Below, piece after piece: positions 59,317 through 64,000 of a DNA stretch of 64,000 nucleotides (its first letter is position 1; every line of letters starts with the position of its first letter). The stretch is from JANLYQ01 sp031365725 (lineage in GTDB: Bacteria > Actinomycetota > Actinomycetes > JACCUZ01). The stretch lies in NCBI GenBank assembly GCA_031365725.1, contig JANLYQ010000093.1, positions 27,244 through 91,243 on the forward strand, written 5' to 3'. Under the pieces are notes generated by a model, which saw only the letters and a program-made list of their open reading frames with translations, was not told where the DNA came from and did no database searches. Position numbers and translations under genes: made by a program.

Positions 59317-61283
59317 ACCTGCACCCGGTCGGCGACCGCCCGCACGATCTCCTCGACCGCATCGGCGACCGGCACGCCGTTGTTCTGCTCGCCGCTGCGA
59401 TAGCGGAAGGACACCGCGCCCTTGGCGACGTCCTCGTCGCCGGCGAGCAGCATGAACGGCACCTTCTGCCGCTGGGCGTTGCGGATCTTCTTCTGCATGC
59501 GGTCGTCGGAGGTGTCGACCTCGACCCGGATGCCGCGCGCCTGCAGCTGGGCGGCCACATCGTGCAGGTACGGCACGTGCTCGTCGGTGATGGGGATGCC
59601 CACCACCTGCACCGGCGCGAGCCAGGGCGGGAAGGCACCGGCGTAGTGCTCGACAAGCACACCGAGGAAGCGCTCGACCGAGCCGAACTTCGCTGAGTGG
59701 ATCATCACCGGCTGCTGGCGGGAGCCGTCGGCCGCCTGGTACTCCAGACCGAACCGGGCCGGCTGGTTGAAGTCGTACTGCACCGTCGACATCTGCCAGG
59801 TCCGCCCGATGGCGTCCTTCGCCTGCACCGAGATCTTGGGGCCGTAGAACGCCGCCCCACCCGGGTCGGGCACCAGCTCGAGCCCGGTCTCGGTGGCGGC
59901 GTCGGACAGGACGCGGGTGGCCTCTTCCCACTGCTCGTCGGTGCCGATGAACTTCTCGTTGTCGGCGTCGCGGGTCGAGAGCTCGAGGTAGAAGTCCTCG
60001 AGACCGAAGTCCTTGAGCAGGCCCAGCAGGAAGCCGAGCAGGTGCTGGATCTCGCCCGGCGCCTGCTCCGGGGTGACGTAGGAGTGCGAGTCGTCCATGG
60101 TCAGGCCGCGGACCCGGGTCAGTCCGTGCACGACCCCGGACTTCTCGAACCGGTAGACCGAGCCGAGCTCGAACAGGCGCAGCGGCAGCTCGCGGTAGGA
60201 CCGACCGCGCGACCGGTAGATCAGGTTGTGCATCGGGCAGTTCATGGCCTTGAGGTAGTAGTCCGCGCCCTCCATGGTCATGGGCGGGAACATCGTGCCC
60301 GCGTAGTACGGCAGGTGCCCAGAGGTCTCGAACAGCCCTTGCTTGGCGATGTGCGGGGTCCCGACGAAGTCGAAGCCTTCCTCGATGTGGCGGCGGCGGA
60401 CGTAGTCCTCCATCACCCGCTTGATCACCCCGCCCTTGGGGTGGAAGACCGCGAGCCCCGACCCGAGCTCGTCGGGGAAGGAGAAGAGGTCGAGCTCGGC
60501 GCCGAGCTTGCGGTGGTCGCGCTTCTCCGCCTCGGCCAACCTGTTCTGGTAGTCCTTCAGCGCGTCGCGGCTCTCCCACGCGGTGCCGTAGATCCGTTGC
60601 AGCTGCGGGTTCTTCTCGCTGCTGCGCCAGTACGCGGCGGCCGAGCGCACCAGCTTGAACGCCGGGATGCCGCGGGTGGTCGGCAGGTGCGGTCCCCGGC
60701 ACAGGTCCTTCCACGCGAGACTCCCGTCCGCGCGCAGGTTGTCGTAGATCGTCAGCTGCGAGCCGCCTACCTCGGCTGAGGCACCGTCGGCGGCTGCGTC
60801 GGCAGCGCCACCCTTGAGCCCGATCAGCTCCAGCTTGTACGGCTCCCCCGACAGCTCGGCCCGCGCATCGTCGTCGCTGACTTCCCGGCGGGAGAAGACC
60901 TGCGCCTCCTTGATGATCTGCTGCATCCGCTTGTCGATGGCAGTCAGGTCGTCCGGGGTGAACGGTGTCTCGACGTCGAAGTCGTAGTAGAAGCCGTTGT
61001 CGATCGGCGGCCCGATGCCGAGCTTGGCCGCGGGATAGAGCTGCTGCACAGCCTGAGCCATCACATGGGCGGCCGAGTGCCGCAGGATGTTGCGGCCGTC
61101 CTTGGAGTCGACCACCACTGGTGCCACGTCGTCGCCATCAGCCAGCTCGTAGGTGAGGTCGCGCAGCTCGCCGCTGACCCGCGCCGCGACCACCGAACGG
61201 TCATCGCCGAGCACCTCCGCTGCCGTCGTACCGGCGGCGACGTGTCGCTCGCTGCCGTCGACGGTGATGCGCAGGTCAGGCAC
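59313..61283 (-). CDS. thrS: Threonyl-tRNA synthetase
   Basis: 656 residues. TGS domain (MPDLRITVDGSERHVAAGTT), editing domain HSAAHVMAQAVQQLYPAAKL, catalytic core with motif 2 RFEKSGVVHGLTRVRGLTMD and zinc-site Cys in MNCPMHNLIYRS, C-terminal anticodon domain (WLAPVQVVGIPITDEHVPYL). Charges tRNA-Thr. GTG start. No T-box is visible in the roughly 90-base leader. Confidence 0.97.
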   Translation of the reverse strand: MPDLRITVDGSERHVAAGTTAAEVLGDDRSVVAARVSGELRDLTYELADGDDVAPVVVDSKDGRNILRHSAAHVMAQAVQQLYPAAKLGIGPPIDNGFYYDFDVETPFTPDDLTAIDKRMQQIIKEAQVFSRREVSDDDARAELSGEPYKLELIGLKGGAADAAADGASAEVGGSQLTIYDNLRADGSLAWKDLCRGPHLPTTRGIPAFKLVRSAAAYWRSSEKNPQLQRIYGTAWESRDALKDYQNRLAEAEKRDHRKLGAELDLFSFPDELGSGLAVFHPKGGVIKRVMEDYVRRRHIEEGFDFVGTPHIAKQGLFETSGHLPYYAGTMFPPMTMEGADYYLKAMNCPMHNLIYRSRGRSYRELPLRLFELGSVYRFEKSGVVHGLTRVRGLTMDDSHSYVTPEQAPGEIQHLLGFLLGLLKDFGLEDFYLELSTRDADNEKFIGTDEQWEEATRVLSDAATETGLELVPDPGGAAFYGPKISVQAKDAIGRTWQMSTVQYDFNQPARFGLEYQAADGSRQQPVMIHSAKFGSVERFLGVLVEHYAGAFPPWLAPVQVVGIPITDEHVPYLHDVAAQLQARGIRVEVDTSDDRMQKKIRNAQRQKVPFMLLAGDEDVAKGAVSFRYRSGEQNNGVPVADAVEEIVRAVADRVQV

Positions 61284-61376
61284 GGGTGCTCCTCGGCTGG
61301 GGTCGTCGACGCTGACGGCGCCGCCAGCGATGCTACCGACCGACCCCGCGTCTGCTCGCGGGTGTTTCTCACGCGC

Positions 61377-61979
61377 TCAGCGGCTGAGGACCTCGTCGCC
61401 GACCGAGATCGACCCGCCCCGAGGCACGTCGGCATAGACACCGAGGCAGTGACCCGGCAGCCGGACGACGGCCAGAGCGGCCGCACCGACGGTGACGGTG
61501 TCACCGACCCAGGCCCGCTCCCCACCGGTTGCGGAGGGGTCGAGCTCGAGCACCAGGTTCGCCCGCGGCGCCGCGATGTCGCAGGCGTCGCACTCGTCGG
61601 CGTGGGTCGCGTCCCTGATCGACGTGCGGGACACGACGTGCACGGGTGCGTTGTCGACGAAGCCGGTGCCCTCTCGGTGAGCGAGGGACACCGAGCGTCC
61701 GAGCCAGCCCGACAGGGCAGCCGCGGCTGCGTCTCCGACGAGTCCGGGCTCGGCGCCCGGCACGTCGAGCGCGACCTCACCATCGACCAGACCCGCGCGC
61801 ACCTCACGCAGCCGTGGCTCTTGCTTGGCGGTCACGGTGGCGCCGGTGTCGTCGACCACCGCCCAGGACCGGTCGCCCACCAGCCCACCGGTGTCGACCT
61901 CGGCCGAGTCGACAGTGGCTCCACTCATTGACTTGACCGGGAAGACCCAGATCTCCGCGACGTGACCCAACATGGTCAT
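61377..61979 (-). CDS. MOSC domain protein
   Basis: 200 residues. N-terminal beta-barrel (VAEIWVFPVKSMSGATVDSA) and MOSC domain with GDRSWAVVDDTG, SIRDATHADECDACDIAAPR and a Cys in LPGHCLGVYADVPRGG, the position of the Mo-cofactor Cys of MOSC. A molybdenum-dependent reductase or sulfur carrier. ATGA overlap with the sugar dehydrogenase stop. Confidence 0.87.
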   Translation of the reverse strand: MTMLGHVAEIWVFPVKSMSGATVDSAEVDTGGLVGDRSWAVVDDTGATVTAKQEPRLREVRAGLVDGEVALDVPGAEPGLVGDAAAAALSGWLGRSVSLAHREGTGFVDNAPVHVVSRTSIRDATHADECDACDIAAPRANLVLELDPSATGGERAWVGDTVTVGAAALAVVRLPGHCLGVYADVPRGGSISVGDEVLSR

Positions 61980-63142
61980 GACACCTCCAGCTGATAGAGC
62001 CCGCCGGTCAGAGTGACCGCCCAGAGCTCGCGGTTGTCGTCCTGCCCGAAGCTGGTCACCTTGGGCAGCCGCCCGACGGTCTGCAGCCCGCCACTCGTGC
62101 CGAGGAAGACCCGGCCGGAGACGTAGTCGCCGCCGAGATAGGCGCCGCCGATGCTGGCGGCGAAGCGGCTGCCGCGATAGACGAAGCCGCCCACCACCGA
62201 CTCGCCATAGCTGTGGTCATAGCTCCACTGCGGCCCCAGATAGGCACGCCCGCGGCGACAACGTTCGCCCGCATAGCTGCTGGGTCCCTCCCGGCAGGAC
62301 CAGCCGAAGTTGGCACCCGCGACCCCGGCCGGCAGCCGGTCGATCTCCTCGTAGGCGTCCTGCCCGACGTCGCCGAGCCAGAGGTCACCGGTGGTGGCGT
62401 CGAGGGAGAACCGCCACGCGTTGCGCAGACCGAGCGCCCAGATCTCGGGGCGACCGCGACTCGCCCCTGCCAGCGGGTTGTTCAACGGGATGCAGTAAGC
62501 CCTACGGCAGGTCCGCTGCGCCCCGAGCACCTTGAGGCGCAACAGCTTCCCCGCCAGGCTGGTGACGTCCTGCGCATGGTTGGACGGGTCGCCGGCGCTA
62601 CCACCGTCCCCGGTCGACACCACCAAGGTGCCGTCCGGAAGGAACACCAGCTGACCGCCGTAGTGGTTGCTGTAGCGCGGGTGCGGCGCGTCGATGACTC
62701 GGCGGTACGACGACAGCGGCACGCTGGTCGCCGCTGCGTTCGGCGCACGGAACCGCGCGACCCGGAGGTCCCCAGCCGAGTCGGTGTAGGCCGCCCACAG
62801 GTAGGGATGAGCCGCGAAGTCGGGGTGGAAGGCGATGCTGAGCAAACCGCCCTCGCCATCGGTGCGCACCAGCCGACGCAGGTCGAGGTAGGTCCGCGAC
62901 CGCAAGCGGCCACCGACGACCAACCGCACCCGGCCGGTCTTCTCGGTCACGAACAGCCGCCCCGAGCCGTCCTTTGCCGACGTGACCTGGGTGGGCTGCA
63001 CGAGACCGCCGACCCGCTGCACGAAGCTCACCGCTGGCGTTGCCGCCCCGGCCGGCGCAGCGGTCGAGAGCACCATGGCGGCCGCGAAGATGGCACCGGC
63101 CCAGGCCAGTGCGGGCGGGCGCGCGAGTGTCGGGGTGACCAT
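61976..63142 (-). CDS. PQQ-dependent soluble sugar dehydrogenase-like protein
   Basis: 388 residues. Signal peptide (ALAWAGAIFAAAMVLSTAAP AGA), then a beta-propeller of the soluble glucose/aldose dehydrogenase type: GGLLSIAFHPDFAAHPYLWA, HYGGQLVFLPDGTLVVSTGD, EIWALGLRNAWRFSLDATTG, GDVGQDAYEEIDRL, ANFGWSCREG. Exported. Whether it uses PQQ is unproven. The last gene before the att-like site. Confidence 0.9.
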   Translation of the reverse strand: MVTPTLARPPALAWAGAIFAAAMVLSTAAPAGAATPAVSFVQRVGGLVQPTQVTSAKDGSGRLFVTEKTGRVRLVVGGRLRSRTYLDLRRLVRTDGEGGLLSIAFHPDFAAHPYLWAAYTDSAGDLRVARFRAPNAAATSVPLSSYRRVIDAPHPRYSNHYGGQLVFLPDGTLVVSTGDGGSAGDPSNHAQDVTSLAGKLLRLKVLGAQRTCRRAYCIPLNNPLAGASRGRPEIWALGLRNAWRFSLDATTGDLWLGDVGQDAYEEIDRLPAGVAGANFGWSCREGPSSYAGERCRRGRAYLGPQWSYDHSYGESVVGGFVYRGSRFAASIGGAYLGGDYVSGRVFLGTSGGLQTVGRLPKVTSFGQDDNRELWAVTLTGGLYQLEVS

Positions 63143-63177
63143 GACGGCACTCTACGACCGCGCCCGGGCGGTGAGTC

Positions 63178-63225
63178 GGTGGACGATACTGGACTCGAAC
63201 CAGTGACCCGAAGATCACCACGTCA
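63178..63225 (-). other. tRNA 3'-end-like fragment, probable attachment site
   Basis: On the minus strand: a T arm ACTGGTTCGAGTCCAGT (63204-63188) with the canonical TTCGA loop, then ATCGTCC (acceptor 3' strand) and ACC. Upstream bases run into TGATCTTCGGGTC, as from an anticodon arm, but no matching 5' half (acceptor GGACGAT, D arm) follows. A lone tRNA 3' half beside an integrase gene is typical of the att site left by an integrated element. tRNA identity not assigned. Confidence 0.65.
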
Positions 63226-63339
63226 CTGTTGCCACCTGCAGCAATGCCCTCTGACCTGCGAATTCGCTTCACAGTATCGCCGGACACGCGGGTACACAAG
63301 AGGACACGCCTAGCCTCTTTTTCTGGCATCATCTGGCAT
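63226..63339. other. Spacer between att-like site and integrase
   Basis: AT-richer than its surroundings. Contains the direct repeats TCTGGCAT (63322-63329 and 63332-63339) and ACTGGCA just after; these may be integrase arm-binding sites. No gene. Confidence 0.4.
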
Positions 63340-64000
63340 GTGACTGGCACGGAGAGCGGTACTGGACGCCGACGATCTATCGCGTCGGGCGGCAACACGC
63401 GAGGTCGGCGCGCATCGTTCGGGTCCGTTCGCGTGCTGCCATCGGGACGGGTGCAGGCCCGCTACACCGGCCCGGACGGGGCGACCCACAAGGCTCCGGT
63501 CACGTTCGACACCAAGGGTGACGCGAAGGCGTGGCTGGCCCTGCGCCAGTCCGAGATCCTGCGGGACGAGTGGGCTCCCCCAACCCCGCGCGGTGCAGCC
63601 GTCCTGTTCGGCGACTACGCCGGCACGTGGCTCGCCAGCCGGGACCTGAAGCCCCGGACCCGTCAGCACTACGCGGCTACCCTCGCGACCCGGCTCGAGC
63701 CGACCTTCGGCCAGACCGCGGTGAAGGCGATCACGCCCGACGTCGTACGCCGGTGGTTCGCCGACTTGGGCACCTCGACGCCGACCTATCGGGCGCACGC
63801 CTACTCGCTACTCCGGTCGATCCTCGCCACCGCCGTCGAGGACGGGCTGCTCGCTGCCAACCCCTGCCACGTCCGCGGCGGCGGATCCGCCAAGCGCGCC
63901 AAGAAGATCCGGCCGGCCAGCCTCGCCGAGCTCGAGTCCCTGGTCGCCGCTATGCCCGAGCGGCTCCGGGTTATGACCTTGCTGGCTGCGTGGTGCGGGC
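63340..64000 (+). CDS. Tyrosine site-specific integrase, 3' end outside window
   Basis: 220 visible codons from the GTG at 63340, open to the window end. N-terminal arm-binding part (FGSVRVLPSGRVQARYTGPD), then the SAM-like core-binding domain (DYAGTWLASRDLKPRTRQHY, LEPTFGQTAVKAITPDVVRR, AHAYSLLRSILATAVEDGLL, NPCHVRGGGSAKRAKKIRPA). The catalytic domain begins at the edge (LVAAMPERLRVMTLLAAWCG); the Arg/His/Tyr residues lie beyond. Resembles actinophage or AICE integrases. Start codon uncertain; no Shine-Dalgarno. Confidence 0.88.
   Translation, partial: MTGTESGTGRRRSIASGGNTRGRRASFGSVRVLPSGRVQARYTGPDGATHKAPVTFDTKGDAKAWLALRQSEILRDEWAPPTPRGAAVLFGDYAGTWLASRDLKPRTRQHYAATLATRLEPTFGQTAVKAITPDVVRRWFADLGTSTPTYRAHAYSLLRSILATAVEDGLLAANPCHVRGGGSAKRAKKIRPASLAELESLVAAMPERLRVMTLLAAWCG

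Noticed and set aside
61284..61376. T-box or other riboswitch upstream of thrS
   Set aside because: The leader is too short and lacks T-box sequence. Only a small CCCGCG/CGCGGG hairpin is present.
63178..63290. Complete tRNA gene
   Set aside because: Only the T arm and acceptor 3' strand fit. No 5' acceptor or D arm pairs with them.

Overview
The window is about 70% GC, with dense, overlapping operons (many TGATG, ATGA and GTGA junctions) and frequent GTG starts. This and the gene content point to a high-GC actinobacterium (Actinomycetes). The pgsA-patA-pimA phosphatidylinositol-mannoside block, the pdxST-yebC-ruvCAB-yajC-secDF-apt-relA block and the aspS/hisS-rarA-alaS-ruvX-mltG-aroE block are the conserved actinobacterial core order around the recombination and translation genes. 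I cannot name the genus from the sequence.

Layout, left to right. (1) 1-11149, minus strand: a type IV pilus locus. In transcription order it reads roadblock/LC7 protein, DUF4388 (PATAN) protein, MglA-like small GTPase, a nine-base minisatellite with a tiny ORF, pilB, pilT, pilC, a strong hairpin, a candidate cyclic-di-GMP-I riboswitch, pilA, another hairpin, then two prepilin-like minor pilins and a PilX-like protein that leaves the window. (2) 11300-22880, minus: aroE, mltG, ruvX, alaS, two small membrane proteins, rarA, three palindromic repeats, aspS, hisS and an MBL hydrolase. (3) 22992-25308, plus: a membrane-anchored cyclophilin and a DUF349 protein. (4) 25351-33176: a myo-inositol catabolism operon (iolA, iolG, iolC, aldolase, iolB, iolD, minus strand) facing a divergent GntR/UTRA regulator, with two matching palindromes. 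(5) 33215-43765, minus: relA, apt, secF, secD, yajC, a stray SecD-like P1-domain protein, a wrecked SigE-type sigma gene, ruvB, ruvA, ruvC. (6) 43946-46699: an HTH plus Clp-N pair with a double palindromic operator, a DUF222/HNH protein and a degraded vapBC pair. (7) 46840-54725: yebC, pdxT, pdxS, an aldo/keto reductase, a DUF3048 lipoprotein, and the pimA-patA-pgsA membrane lipid genes. (8) 54793-63142: a frameshifted secreted metalloprotease, an EF-G paralogue, HIT, thrS, MOSC and a PQQ-type sugar dehydrogenase. (9) 63178-64000: a tRNA 3'-end-like fragment next to a tyrosine integrase gene, i.e. the edge of an integrated element.

The most coherent biology is the pilus locus. A candidate c-di-GMP riboswitch sits in the pilA leader, PilB carries the tandem MshEN-type motif known to bind c-di-GMP, and the operon begins with a GTPase and a roadblock protein, the same protein classes as the Myxococcus MglA/MglB switch. 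The sequence therefore suggests that c-di-GMP controls both pilin supply and the extension motor, with a GTPase switch deciding when or where pili act.

A second theme is decay by internal deletion. iolB, the sigE-like gene, vapB and vapC each keep recognisable N- and C-terminal ends (often with the start/stop overlaps intact) but lack their middles, and a 32-codon mini-ORF sits where iolE would be expected. The core genes around them look intact.
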